NCBI GenBank assembly: GCA_023105745.1
Contig: JALGQZ010000014.1
Location: forward strand, 5,861,888 to 5,925,887
Length of the DNA stretch: 64,000 nucleotides
Direction: 5' to 3'
Origin: Austropuccinia psidii
Lineage: Eukaryota > Basidiomycota > Pucciniomycetes > Pucciniales > Sphaerophragmiaceae
The position numbers and the translations under genes were made by a program. Of this stretch, positions 48,901 to 58,232 are shown piece by piece (the first letter of the stretch is position 1; every line of letters starts with the position of its first letter). The notes under the pieces are model-generated. The model searched no databases and was not told the DNA's origin. It saw nothing but the letters and a program-made list of their open reading frames with translations.

Positions 48901-49289
48901 TGTGCTGCCTGGTAGGATTCCAACCTTTGGTGATTACCATAAGGTCTTTGAAGTCTATCTCTTTGAGACAGATCTTCTGGCAACTTGATCCCAGTTCTGC
49001 CCAGTGAGTTGCTAGGTTGAACCTCTTGTTGTCCATGCTCCATTGAAATAAATCTTTGAGGAGTTGGTGGATCTGAAGAACTTGATCCATATCCTTCCAG
49101 TCCTCTGGTTTGAGGTTTCTGTTGAATTGGAGTGTGAATGGCAAGGTTGATATTATCTCCCTCATTGTTTTGCCATCCACCACTGTGTCCAGGGTGTCCT
49201 CTTTCAGGTCTTCTGGTTCTGGACAATCCTCCTCTATCCTCTGGCTGGTTCCTTTGGAAGCCAAGGTCTCTGAGGTATACAGGGGACAT
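45906..49289 (-). CDS. gag-pol: A2 Gag-protease-reverse transcriptase frame
   Basis: 1127 codons. Residues 1-265 are Arg/Gly/Gln/Ser/Pro rich and look disordered; they overlap another open frame. Residues about 270-345 look coiled coil. The capsid-like region (420-560) has NWPKFSGSVEY, NWPWWKSQII and PGELEHAV. A CCHC zinc knuckle (CHNCGSTDHYANNC) lies at 621-634, then an acidic linker, a retropepsin with IIDSGAHCSIV (DSGA 752-755) and RT from about 910: ERPYPPMLRRPPYP, motif A Asp1028 (KMDCMKGFH), YIDD at 1091-1094. Two unusual RT residues are EDFRALN for the usual GDFRALN (Glu992) and FGIENAP for FGIKNAP (Glu1065). It probably begins by splicing from the upstream exon rather than at this ATG. 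It ends at TGA 45906-45908, in frame with the rest of Pol. Confidence 0.93.
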   Translation of the reverse strand: MSPVYLRDLGFQRNQPEDRGGLSRTRRPERGHPGHSGGWQNNEGDNINLAIHTPIQQKPQTRGLEGYGSSSSDPPTPQRFISMEHGQQEVQPSNSLGRTGIKLPEDLSQRDRLQRPYGNHQRLESYQAAQTPGGKGTEDKGESSHYPSYRRTVDPDRAYSDSFRFTRSRPNQLSSGFTPFRHQQISGQESPFFTIPGSFQEKTRKQGQEQNLLQPEEERVRPHDPEAVGFGKGSTQEPEVAVNHSRISSPSNRNITPTQTENNIVTSESNINSDTLWLQVSQYAEQSAKQFAEIKASQERMRQTQASLEQIVKNLQEGYAQLSKASEESNKRLNQVFEEQHHSARDRECLDQDINKLFNAYHSLKPQPQGQAMENPYQPDDIKPDAMMLNKARSPSQYQDGDGMSYSEKEALKQLPEASNWPKFSGSVEYDHMELIDYIDGLFIDVPSIPDYWITARLNTAFKGHASIWYTEMKEIHGRRNWPWWKSQIIQKYSNGTWIWQKTMSFENDKYSVDKDPYEWCLRQSKRLKAIDPQMNIQMRNHKLLTQLPGELEHAVKCRCNQNCTLDHIANTLQDIRKRTNIGKFTPYRSSSFKEKQPFRVEFKDKPRERVAEVAKKKNSCHNCGSTDHYANNCPKAKKKVYAIEKVTEEEPPTEDSESDSMGDAIREPSDDDQDPREEFLVEYQEETPLEIQDIQLEAGMPQDTANKNLCKHTQDAQKFLVTPTKGMAYIHGTATKVTVCIDNAQHPLIIDSGAHCSIVARNYLDNHFPNWEKQLLPTKAKNLKSASGKMTSIGTIIKEIIIPHRKGNIRLNPEFVVLEDAHIQGFLLGTDYQRMYGIDIYNSKNRHITIGTNKEKKFSLDIYHISSQDPLEELLKEFKEGQFSTTLTSKQKLSLLKMLRKNRPEFTIGEEPLGKIKGHDIELDLDVERPYPPMLRRPPYPASLETRKEIEKHINELLDMDVIRKIGHNEIVEITTPVLTTWHDGKSRLCEDFRALNDYTKADRYPIPRIPHALDKLAKAKYITKMDCMKGFHQNGVKPNSMKLLSIICHMGIYEYTRIPFGIENAPAHFQRMMDTIFQEEIMEGWMVVYIDDIIIYSETWEDHVQYIHRVLSKCIPRNLKISLKK

Positions 49290-49303
49290 ATCAGTGTTTG
49301 CAA
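48569..49303 (-). CDS. A2 overlapping short Gag-like frame (GWNP motif)
   Basis: A 244-codon open frame wholly overlapping the start of the Gag-Pol frame, which is its -1 frame. It has no ATG at its beginning (first codon TTG, stop at 49325-49327 upstream). A CAG acceptor at 49270 joins it in frame to the upstream exon, giving a protein of about 337 residues. Its sequence looks folded: IISTLPFTLQFNRNLKPEDW, IHQLLKDLFQWSMDNKRFNL, ITKGWNPTRQHRLLEARAQR, then Ser/His/Lys-rich and a C-terminal helix MIQKLLDLVKEVHK. The GWNP block corresponds to NGWHP in element B and NGWNP in B'. It is likely a structural Gag domain or accessory protein; the function is unknown. Confidence 0.65.
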   Translation of the reverse strand: MQTLICPLYTSETLASKGTSQRIEEDCPEPEDLKEDTLDTVVDGKTMREIISTLPFTLQFNRNLKPEDWKDMDQVLQIHQLLKDLFQWSMDNKRFNLATHWAELGSSCQKICLKEIDFKDLMVITKGWNPTRQHRLLEARAQRIRENQATILAIEEQLTQTGPTQIPSGSQGAGQINSPVASHHSDTSRSVAKSHHSSQFQEVSRRRQGNKGKNKTSFNQRRKESDPMIQKLLDLVKEVHKNQK

Positions 49304-49337
49304 GCAGTCAAAAACTTTATGTTCTTAGGGTATTTAC
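49270..49337 (-). other. Putative 68-nt intron of A2 gag with tandem acceptor
   Basis: The minus strand reads donor AAAG|GTAAATACC, a possible branch site CTGAT, and the acceptor TACCTCAG|AG|ACC. The first acceptor (exon starts at 49269) continues the exon into the 244-codon frame. The second, 2 nt further on (exon starts at 49267), continues it into the 1127-codon Gag-Pol frame. Unspliced RNA reads to a stop at 49291-49293. The arithmetic is seen in the sequence; use of the sites is inferred. Confidence 0.6.
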
Positions 49338-49637
49338 CTTTGACTGTGCCTTGTACAAGTTTACTGTCTGCTGACTTGGGCAGTTTGCCTTTGGAAGTTA
49401 CAACTGGGTTAATAATTGTAATCTTTCCTGTACAAGTGGTTAAGGTTGGTTTACCTTGTATGGATGCAGAGTTTCGTGGTTTTCTACTTCTCTGAGTGGT
49501 TATTGGTGTCCACTTCTTGGCTGTGATGAGACATTCACTGTGCCTCTTTCCTTTGCCCTTGCTGCCCTCTGGTTCTGAGGGTGTCACTGGTGTGTTGGCC
49601 TGTGACTGGGTCTCAAGTGGGATATAATTTTCTTCCA
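49338..49637 (-). CDS. gag: A2 gag leader exon
   Basis: Open frame (ORF 49291-49647, 118 codons, TTG first codon, no ATG) rich in Lys, Thr, Ser and Pro: EENYIPLETQSQANTP, EGSKGKGKRHSE, ITIINPVVTSKGKLPK. Directly before it the minus strand reads TTGATTTCAG, a good acceptor. So this is probably an internal exon beginning at about 49637, with an earlier first exon not identified in 49660-50212. Its last 15 codons before the stop lie in the putative intron. The basic composition suits nucleic-acid binding. Confidence 0.55.
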
Positions 49638-49647
49638 CTGAAATCAA

Positions 49648-50212
49648 GGCAGAAAAGGGAGGGCTTATGTCAGTTAAGACTTTAAAAATGCTGGTTTTGC
49701 ACGTCTAAGATTGGCCTATGGGCTTGTATGTTACTACAATGTGCCCTGTATAATGACAGTGTAATTGAATCAACAATTCCATGTCAGAATTACAGCTTTT
49801 GGTACCCTGTCACACTGTTTGTGTGCCAGTATCCCACAGACACACTTGTGGTTTTCAAGTGTATTCTGTACAAGTGGTTTGTATAAGTGTTATTGAGTTA
49901 ACAATACACTTAATCCACGCCTCAACTGATGGTTTTTCAGTCAGAGGTGTCCTTATTCAGTCAAGAATACAGGACTTATTGATGGCTTATGTGTTTTTAT
50001 ATACAAAACACGCCAAAAATAGTTATATTCAGTGGGTATTAGCCACGTGGAAAATACTCTTATAATATGAGTATATATATAAAAAAGGATAAATATATAT
50101 AAAAATATATATTTAAATAAAGAAATTACGCCTAAAAAAGATAAAACACTGGTTAATAAGTCATAAAGAGAGAAAAGACTTACTTATAAGGTCCAAAAAA
50201 AAGATTTAAAAC
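49648..50212 (-). other. A2 5' leader
   Basis: Leader between the primer binding site and the first clear coding exon. It should hold the start codon exon if the splicing model is right. A short ATG frame (complement of about 49784) is a candidate, but its junction does not fit the next exon's frame cleanly. Confidence 0.5.
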
Positions 50213-50230
50213 ACGGCCAGGCCCCCAAAA
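50213..50230 (-). other. A2 primer binding site region
   Basis: The minus strand reads TTTTGGGGGCCTGGCCGT right after the LTR end CCTGACA. The core GGCCTGGCC is shared with B'. Confidence 0.65.
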
Positions 50231-51669
50231 TGTCAGGCTGAGTCTATATTGAGGTGGTAATAAGAGTATTTACAACTAGAATTATGACTGTGACACGTAG
50301 ATAATTGATTAAAAATAAGGGTTTTTGATGTAAAGGGTGATTTATAATATATTTAAAGGGTTCTACTTATTGAAGAATAGTGGTGGTGAGCGCTATTGAG
50401 AACCCAGGGTGCAATCTTACCAGTTGGGTTACTATAATAAGAGTTAAAATAATTAAATATATAATTATACCTGTTTATTACCCAAGAGTAAAACTGTTTT
50501 TGACAGTTTACTACGTAGGGTATTCAAGAGCAGGATGAGGAAAGGTTTTTGGCTGTGAAAAGCCCTCCTTTTATCCTGAAATTGAGGTGGAAAGGCTGCT
50601 AGACCTTTCCACGTAGAGGAAGTGAAGATTTTTCACTCTCTATGACAGACTTGTGGTTTGCAAAAAGCCTGTATACCCTGTATTGGGCTCAGATGTGGTT
50701 TTGAAACCACATCTGGGCGGATTTCACCAATACAGGGTGAAAATTTTCATCTGGGGACCTCACAGCCTGATTCTGACGTGTATGACGCGTAGAATGCTGT
50801 ACAGAAACTGTATAGGACCCCAGTATTGACCAACATATGAGGTATTGAAGTAAAAACATGCTTCTTCGTCTATTTGACACCTCATATTCATGGTTATGGG
50901 ACATTATCCCATGGTAAGGCTGTATCTGACAGCAGGTGGGATTTTGACCTTAAAATGGTCATAACTCTTTCAGTTTTTGAGATATCAAGCTCAAAGTTCG
51001 TTCATTGAATAGCTCTGTATGAGCTCTACACAATGGTACCCAACTTGACATGGCTATCATTGAATATAACAAAGCTATCCCATGTACAAGTATTTTTGTA
51101 CATTGGCATGGTCTGGGCAAAAGCTGTATTAAGCTTGTTTTGCCAATAACTTCTGTTGTTGTTGAGCTATGAGGAAATGGATGGCACCATCAGATAGCCC
51201 TGATTGTGCTCTTTCCAAAAAGACCCCACTTTAGGTATCTCACACTAAAACTGTAAAAGTTAGATGAGAGGTGAATGTTTTGTTCACCCTTATTTGGTCT
51301 GAATTTGACCATAACTCAAGTAATACTGGTGCTAGCTCAGTTTGGCTAGCACCATTAGATAGCCCTGGCTTAGAGCTTCATTTTGAATACCCATTTGATG
51401 GGGTTAAGCCTCTCCTTCTAGATTTTAGATGAGAGGTGAAAATTAAGGTTTATGCTCAGCAATAACTTTGAGCAGGAATAACTTTGTTATTTCTTGTTCT
51501 ATGGTGATGGGACTTATATTTTCAGAAAGAGGTGAGTTTCCTCTTTCTTTTGATACCTTTTGAGCTAATTTGGCTCAGCTCCATGTTTTGGTGGTATCTT
51601 GGCTATACCATTGGTTCATGGTATTTTGGCTGTCATGCTTGTGCTCTGGTTTTGAGTCACAGGCTGACA
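50231..51669 (-). repeat. A2 5' LTR
   Basis: 1439 bp, the partner of 41971-43409, with identical ends and about 21 substitutions. It contains the palindrome at 50691-50714 and, on the minus strand, a TATA-like GATAAAAGG at 50567-50575. Confidence 0.95.
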
Positions 51670-51674
51670 CTGTG
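51670..51674. other. Right target duplication of A2 (CTGTG)
   Basis: CTGTG, identical to 41966-41970. The host sequence around it continues the start of the type E LTR. Confidence 0.92.
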
Positions 51675-53836
51675 AGGTATGTATGACATACCCATAAGGC
51701 CACAAATGATTTTATAAACAGTTAATTTTGTCTTAAACAGACTTTTTAGTTGAATTTAAAATAAAAAATAATAAAAAATAAGTATAACTTTTTTTTGGAT
51801 AAACAAAGTTATAAATATTATGTCATTTTTGGATTCTACACCAAAAATAACCTAGGGTATACCCATAGGGTGTTATACCCAAAAACACTTATTTTTTATG
51901 TTATTGGAAGATTTAAGAATCTCACAGTACCAATGTAGCTTTCTTAACATTTTTCAAATTGTTAAATTTAAGCTTAATTAAGCTTAAATTTAAAGTTGCA
52001 TAAGGTTTATGCAAACTTACCAAAATTTTAGTTAAAATTGAGGTGTGGTGTATATTTACTGAATTGGCTAAGGATTTGCCATACAGAATGTAAATCTTGC
52101 GTGAGCTCAATTTAAAAGGGTTTAAGGCCATAGTATGGCTTTAAATAAATAAAAGGGCAAAATCCACGCAGAAAGGTGGGACAAAGGAAAAAGACCAAAT
52201 AGAGCTGGGGTACCCAACTTTTTGGATCTGCGAGGATTCAATTAAGGTTGTCCACCTGTATTGGAGGATTTTCAACCTTATTTAAGCTTTAAGATTAGAC
52301 TTTGATCCAACCTTAAGGTTTCAACTGGTTTTATCCCAAATTGGACAGGAATTTCAAGCTGCCAAAGGGTAAATCCCAATATGCAGGCTTGAAATCAAGG
52401 TTTTAAGAACTGTCAGAGCTTAATTAAGATTAAGAACCTTAAATAAGCTTGAAACTTTAAATTTTCAAGCATTAAAACCTTATCAAAACTTGAGGTTTGG
52501 TGTGTATTGCTATTTTACATGGAAAAATAGCAATAACTTCAAAAATTCATTAAAACTCCAATTCTTAATGGATTTGCTTGAAAATTTCACACAGTTTAGA
52601 ATTTAATATTATCAATATATAAATTTATTTTTAAGTATCTTTTATAAATAAATTTCCTGGGTAATTAGCCTGGAAACTTACTCTTTTAATTAAACTCAAA
52701 GAAAGTTATGATTTCTTTAAAAATTGATTAAAAATTGAGTTTAAGAGATTTCTACTTGAAACTCTATTTTTAAGTTGTTCATGTGATTAACTTTAATATA
52801 AATAAGCTTATTTATATTAAAAACTTAAAAAAATTAGTTTAAAAGAGGATTAAAGTTACATGGAGTTAAGAATAACACTTGCAACTTTAAATTGGAATTA
52901 AAAACAAGTTGCCTTATGTTAAGAACTTTGTTTTTAAGTATGGTTTTTCAGTTTTGACCTGAGCACGCCCTCTATATTCATTATGAATCATGAGAGCTGC
53001 TCTGAAGACATAAAAAGAGTCTTTTCATCACTGTTTTTGTCCATCATTCATTATCAATCCAATCATATTAGAAATTTAAACAGGTAAAGTTTTATTACTT
53101 ATAAAATCTTATTATTAAAGTAATTCTTAAGTTATTTTATTCTTTATTAATTGTAAATTAAAGAATTGAAGTCATAGAATTCAGATTATTGTTGTAATCA
53201 TCAATAATATTTTTTATATTAGAAAATTATCATCTTAAATATCTTTTAAAATCCACAAATTCCTCTCAAAAACTCTTAAATCTTAAATTTTATCATAAAA
53301 AGTTGTTTTGTCTTTAAATTTATTGATTTTAGGCGTGTTTTTAGCTTATGATTATTATTTAATATAATAACTGTTGTTGTTTGACTTGTTGTATCAAATA
53401 AATATTATAAGTAAGTTTTTCTCTAAAGTTCTATAATTTTTTATTTAGTATTAGTTTTTTTATATAGAATTTTATTCTATAAGAATTATTTCTGCACAGT
53501 GTGTGTTATAATTTTTTTTCTAAATAATATTTATATTATTTATAAAGTGGTTAATATTCATATTTCCACGTGTAATTGTCTCATTAAGAGCTTTACATTT
53601 CTTATTGTTATAACTGTCAGTGACTATCACAATAATAGAATATAATTATTATATTTTCATTATTATTATATTTTTATAATAATAATTAAAATTATTTTTT
53701 TTATATAATTATTTTTAATAATTATATTTAAATTTGTGGTTGTAATATTTTATTATATTATATTTTCCTACTGAGGACAGTCATAGTACTCTTGATATTG
53801 TTACTATTATCAAGAGTTTCATAGACAAACCTTACA

Positions 53837-53841
53837 ATGAA
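53837..53841. other. Right target duplication of the type E LTR (ATGAA)
   Basis: ATGAA following the E LTR end; pairs with 41954-41958. Confidence 0.85.
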
Positions 53842-55259
53842 GGAATATTTCACCTGCTGGATGGTATAATTTACCACAGGACCAAGCATACATGTGTCAT
53901 GACAGTTTTGGACAGGTCATTAATCAATCTTGTACTGAAAGAATGCCATGACAGCCCCTTTTCAGGACATCTGTCTGAAGACAGAACAAGAGAAAAAGTG
54001 AAAACCTGCATATGGTGGCCATAGTGGCAGAAAGATGTTTCAGAGTATTGTAAAACCTGTGACAGATGCCAAAAGGCAAATAAATCCACTGGCAAAAGAC
54101 GTGGAAATATGATCAAAATTCAAGAACCCAGCAGACCTTGGGAAATTGTCCATATGGATTGGGTAACTGGCCTACCACCAGGGGGTGAAAGAAGTTATAA
54201 TTCTTGCCTAGTGATTGTAGACAGATTCAGTAAAACTCCAATATTTTTACCATGTCACAAAGATGATACAGCCATGGATACAGCTCTTCTAATATGGAAT
54301 AGAGTAGTATCATGGACTGACATATTTACAAATATCATTAGTGACAGGGATCCCAAATTCACTTCAGCACTATGGACAAATCTTCACCAATTATTTGGTA
54401 CTAAGCTGTCTTTCTCTACAGCCTACCACCCACAAGCTGATGGTCTGGCTGAAAGAATGATCCAGACCTTAGAGGACATGGTAGAAGGTTTTGTGCGTAT
54501 GGCCTTTAATTCAAAGATTGTGATGGATTTACCCATGATTGGTGCACTCTGTTTCCAGCACTGGAATTAGCAGATAAAACATCAATCCATGCCAGTACCA
54601 ATAAAACTCCTGCTATCCTAGAAAAGGGATGAAACCACAAATTATCTCAAGATTTCTTAAGGAAAGATTCAATTGAAATACATTCCACAGCTGCTAGCTT
54701 CAAGGGAATGCTAGACAAAGCTAGAAAGCATGCAGTAAGGTTCATGGAAGACTCTTTTGCATATGCTAAGGACAAATGGGATAAATCACATACCACTCCA
54801 GATTTCAAAGTGGGGGATTTAGTTCTTGTATCCACCACTAACTTCAAAAACATCAAAGGATGTAAATAGCTCAAAGACTCCTTTTCAGGAGCTTTTGTTA
54901 TTAAGGCCTTTCATGGAGAAAAGGCTGTTGAAGTAGAATTATCTGAAGAACTTAGAAAGAAGCATCCTGCATTTCCAGTGAGCTTGATGAAGCCATGTAA
55001 ATCTAGTGATTCTAAAAGATTTCCTTTGAAAAATAAAGTTCCGCAAGTTATACCTCCAATTGAGTCATCTGGTAGCAAGAAAATTACCAAAGTTCTCAAA
55101 GAAGGAAAGTTGCAAACCAACAAAGTAAGGGAATACCTTGTTAGGTACAGTGACCCAGCTTGTGAAGATGAATGGTTTCCAGAAAAGGACATACCTGAAG
55201 CTACTAAACTTCTCAGAAGGTTCAGACACACTAGAAATAACAATATTACAAAGTAATAT
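53842..55259 (+). pseudogene. pol: Element B integrase and chromodomain (resumed after the insertion)
   Basis: It continues the frame cut at 41958: GIFHLLDGIIYHRTKHTCVM, the HHCC zinc site (KECHDSPFSGH, CKTCDRC), then the catalytic core. A TAG lies near 54022. ORF 54109-54570 holds the three acidic residues ([23 protein letters not shown]), but after EDMVEGF a one-base shift near 54483 scrambles it. The coding sense continues with further stops (54570-54977) to ORF 54978-55256, with a chromodomain-like tail (REYLVRYSDPACEDEWFPEK, LLRRFRHTR). TAA at 55254-55256 ends it. The B-type integrase is about 50% like that of A2 by eye. Confidence 0.9.
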
Positions 55260-55268
55260 TCTTTTTTA

Positions 55269-55279
55269 GGGGGAGGGAA
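55269..55279 (+). other. Element B polypurine tract
   Basis: GGGGGAGGGAA directly before the 3' LTR and shortly after the integrase stop. Confidence 0.85.
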
Positions 55280-56063
55280 TGTGAGCCTTAGAGGTATTTT
55301 CATATACCCAAAAGACCACAAATGATAAATTAAGATACAAATATAAATAAAATAGATTTATTTATATCATAAAAATAAAAACTGAAATTTAAATACAAAT
55401 TTATATGTAAAAATAAAAGCTTAATTATAATTTAAAAATAAAATTACAATAAAATTTAAAATTATGAAAATACATTTTTACTTGCAAAAATTGAGTGAAA
55501 ATGAAATTTTAATAAAAATTATGAAATTAAAATATTTTTGGTAAAAAGTTATATAAAATATGTTGTAACTTTTTATCCAATGAATAAACATAAAGCAGTT
55601 ATCACACCATTTGATTCCTTATAAAAAACAAAGTGGGGTCACCTCTGGATGAAATTTCTGTAACTCAACTCTAAATAAGCTTAAATCAAGTTTCTAGTAT
55701 TTTTTGTACAAAAGTACAAAAATCCTCAAGACTTTAATTTAATTCAGACCACATGTGGTGTTAACCATCAATTTTTGTGTTAAAATTGAAGTGTTGTGTT
55801 TAGTTTAGAAGTTATGAGGAATTAAAGTATTTTCAATTGAAATGTCAAAATGTGCGCATGTATTACATAAGTGAACTTTAACTTACATATGTGGTATCAA
55901 TTATTACAGATGTGTAGTTAAAAGCTCAATTCAATTACATATGTAAATTATAATTGTATTACATGATGAGGAATAAAAAAATGGAAAGATTAATTCTGGG
56001 GGAGAAAAGACACTCTAGCTCTAAGGGGGAGCTAGACCCCCATAATTCCTTGCTGACTGGCGT
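55280..56063 (+). repeat. Element B 3' LTR, truncated by element D
   Basis: First 784 bp of a family B LTR, from TGTGAGCCTTAGAGG, aligning closely with the 5' LTR up to the GGGGGAGCTAGACCCCC stretch. It stops at GGCGT, where LTR D begins. The remainder should follow D outside the window. Confidence 0.92.
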
Positions 56064-57850
56064 TGTGGTATTCCATACCATTTTTTTCCCACCAGGCTCA
56101 AGCTCATAGTACCCCAAAACAGCAGTAAATCCAGCCTACAGGCAGACTTACACTCAAATCTTACACCAAAAGGTCAATTTTACAGCAAGAAGCTGGATTT
56201 AGCTCATAAAACCATGGCACAGGCACCAAAGGGAAGTGTATGTGTTTAAATAAATTATTCAATTTCATTATGCATATGTAAAAATCAAGTTACACATAGT
56301 AAACTAGTTACAACAAATAAGGTACCACCCTTTAAATTACACACCCCACCCAGCTTTACACCCTCTTACAGCCACAGGACTAGTTACAACAGGCTGCATG
56401 CAGTACACAATTTTAATTAAATCTCAACCACATGACTATGCACAGCATGTGTCAAACTCAAAAATCACATTATCTCATACATAACAGTAAACTCACCAGT
56501 GCAAGAAATTATCACCTGACTTCATTTTAAAGTTCAAAAAGAAGAAAAACAACCATGACACCTGCATAAATTACACAGCCACTTCTACCAAACCTAAAAT
56601 AGGACATATGCAAAGGAATTACAAGGTCATCATGTGATACTGCATCCACAAACAGAATATCATGTGACAGGAAAGAGGCTGTGCACAAGAAAAATCCTCA
56701 GCCAAAATGAAATCACCCCATGCATGCAAGGAAAATCCAAGAATATCACATCATAATCAGTCCACCAAAAGATAATCATGTGATAAATGGAGGCTGTGCA
56801 GAGAGAAAATTATCACCAAACCTTAAATCACCTGACCCATGCAAGAAAAGTCCTCACCAAAAACAGAGTCACATGATGAAATCAAGAGGAATTAAAGTGG
56901 AAAGAGACAGCTCCCATGGAGGGCTCCCTGGGCTCCCAAAAGGTATAAATAGAGAGGCTCTCTCCCCAAATTTCAAAATGGGGGCATGCAAAATTATATC
57001 CCATGCACATTATATCCACTGCACAGTGTGAGCATAGGAATAATTCATCCCTCACCTGGGAGGTAGTCCAGCATATTATAGTAAATTTACTTGCCCAGTA
57101 GCTAAGCTCAGTGGAAGTATAGTGTTGAACATTACCCAGTAGCTAAGCTCATTGGAATCTTATTATTAAAATAAAGAAGAGAAATTATCCAGTACCCAAA
57201 ATTAGGGTTACTACTCTATTGAAATATTTTAACTAGTAAAATTAACACCATTCAACAATACTTAAAAAATAACTTACCCCTTTAAAAAAAATATTAAATA
57301 TCAAAGAATCTTACCTCTTAAATTTAAAAAAATACAATTCTATCTTATTATTAAACACTCTTAAGAAAATAACAACCCCTTAAAAAATTATTTTACTCTA
57401 TTTTAACTTTACCTTAACAAAAAATTACCTTTATCAATTCTCACCAAATTTTTTCTGAACACCTTAAATAACTCATCTTACCAAGGATTTATCACCAAGA
57501 AGAAACCACTCACCCAAATTTCACTAAAAAAAATATTAAAAATAAACAGACAAGTATTTCCTTAAAATCTGAAATTACCAAAATTACTGACATTATTTTT
57601 CATATTATTTATTGAATAGGTCTGATCTGAGACTGCTGAATTTTGTCTTCTGCAGTTGTAAAGCCACTTACTAATTTTATTTTGGTTTGTGAGCTCCAAG
57701 GGAGATTTTGTTCAGTATTCTAGGAGGGGCAGGCAATACACCCTTGCCACCCTTGGTTACAGGAGTTATTAGCAATTCAAAACTAGTTACCTGTGATTTC
57801 CCCCTCCAGGTACTGCCTCATTTTAATCCCACACAAGAGGAGTTCCCACA
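56064..57850 (+). repeat. Element D 5' LTR
   Basis: 1787 bp, from TGTGGTATTCCATACC to GAGGAGTTCCCACA. It is homologous to the D-like LTRs at 15674-17758 and 24739-26714. It contains many short CA-rich phrases (AATCACATGATG, ATCACCTGAC) before the promoter. The 103-codon ORF at 56720-57031 has no known motif and spans the promoter, so I treat it as non-coding. Confidence 0.88.
56944..56954 (+). promoter_or_regulatory. TATA box of LTR D
   Basis: TATAAATAGAG followed by AGGCTCTCTCCCC, the same promoter core as at 20635 and 25746. Confidence 0.65.
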
Positions 57851-57852
57851 TC

Positions 57853-57870
57853 TGGTGTCCCAACAGTGGC
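57853..57870 (+). other. Element D primer binding site
   Basis: TGGTGTCCCAACAGTGGC, two bases after the LTR end CCCACA. It is unlike the A and B sites, so a different tRNA primer is implied. Confidence 0.65.
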
Positions 57871-58232
57871 AGACAACCTCAACTTCAATAACAAAATAAG
57901 TTAAATTACAATTAATTAAAAAAGTTCTTAACTACTCCAAGAATACTTTTTTTTATATATAACAAAAACTGGAGTCAAATAATCAAAATCAGCCAAAATC
58001 ATCATCTCAAAAATCTGAATCATCAACTCACTCTGATCATTACTATTATCCACCAAAGCAAGAAACAGAAGTAGGGGAGGAATTAAATAAATCTTCCAAT
58101 TTCCCAATTGCAACACCAAGAACCAATAAAAGGGACTTTAAGGTTGTGGAGAAATTCTTCCTTGATCTCCTTGAAAGAAATAAAATCAATAACTCAACAT
58201 CAAAATCAAAGGAATAAATAAACCAACCAAAA
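57871..58232 (+). other. Element D leader with a small open stretch
   Basis: Leader before gag. A frame without ATG runs to TAA at 58214-58216 and reads Ser/Asn/Lys rich (QNQPKSSSQKSESSTHSD, then VEKFFLDLLERNK). It could be a leader exon, but no donor is evident. Confidence 0.4.

Larger units (their letters stand above)
41971..51669 (-). mobile_element. Family A Ty3/gypsy element, near-intact copy A2
   Basis: 9699 bp with two 1439-bp LTRs and CTGTG target duplications. Reading on the minus strand: 5' LTR (50231-51669), primer site, a spliced-looking gag leader, Gag-protease-RT, a single TGA, then RNase H, integrase and chromodomain, polypurine tract, 3' LTR (41971-43409). Apart from the TGA at 45906-45908 the main frame is open from 49289 to 43434, which with high LTR identity indicates a recent insertion. 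Two RT residues differ from copy A1 and may matter (see the Gag-Pro-RT entry). Confidence 0.95.
41959..53836 (+). repeat. Type E solo LTR, split by A2 (41959-41970 and 51670-53836)
   Basis: Joining TGTGAGCCTGTG (41959-41970) to the sequence after A2, minus one CTGTG, gives an LTR of about 2174 bp. It starts TGTGAGCCTGTGAGG, ends AAACCTTACA and is flanked by ATGAA duplications. The ends are of the family B type but the body differs (GTATGTATGACATACCC, GGCCACAAATG). There is no internal element sequence, so it is a solo LTR. A TATA-like ACATAAAAAGAG lies near 53008. The 51670-53836 stretch has no gene; the 69-codon minus ORF at 51922-52131 has no known motif. Confidence 0.85.
35185..56063 (+). 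mobile_element. Family B Ty3/gypsy element, decayed, interrupted by E and A2
   Basis: 5' LTR, primer site, gag, protease, RT, RNase H, integrase, chromodomain, polypurine tract and 3' LTR appear in order on +. The internal region is broken at 41958/53837 by the type E LTR that carries A2, and the 3' LTR is cut at 56063 by element D. Removing the E LTR plus A2 and one ATGAA copy rejoins the integrase N-terminus without loss. The coding region has many stops and single-base length changes and a mutated RT catalytic Asp, so the copy is dead. Confidence 0.92.

Noticed and set aside
56720..57031. 103-codon ORF in LTR D
   Set aside because: It spans the TATA box and is made of CA-rich repeats; no counterpart is open in the other D-like LTRs.
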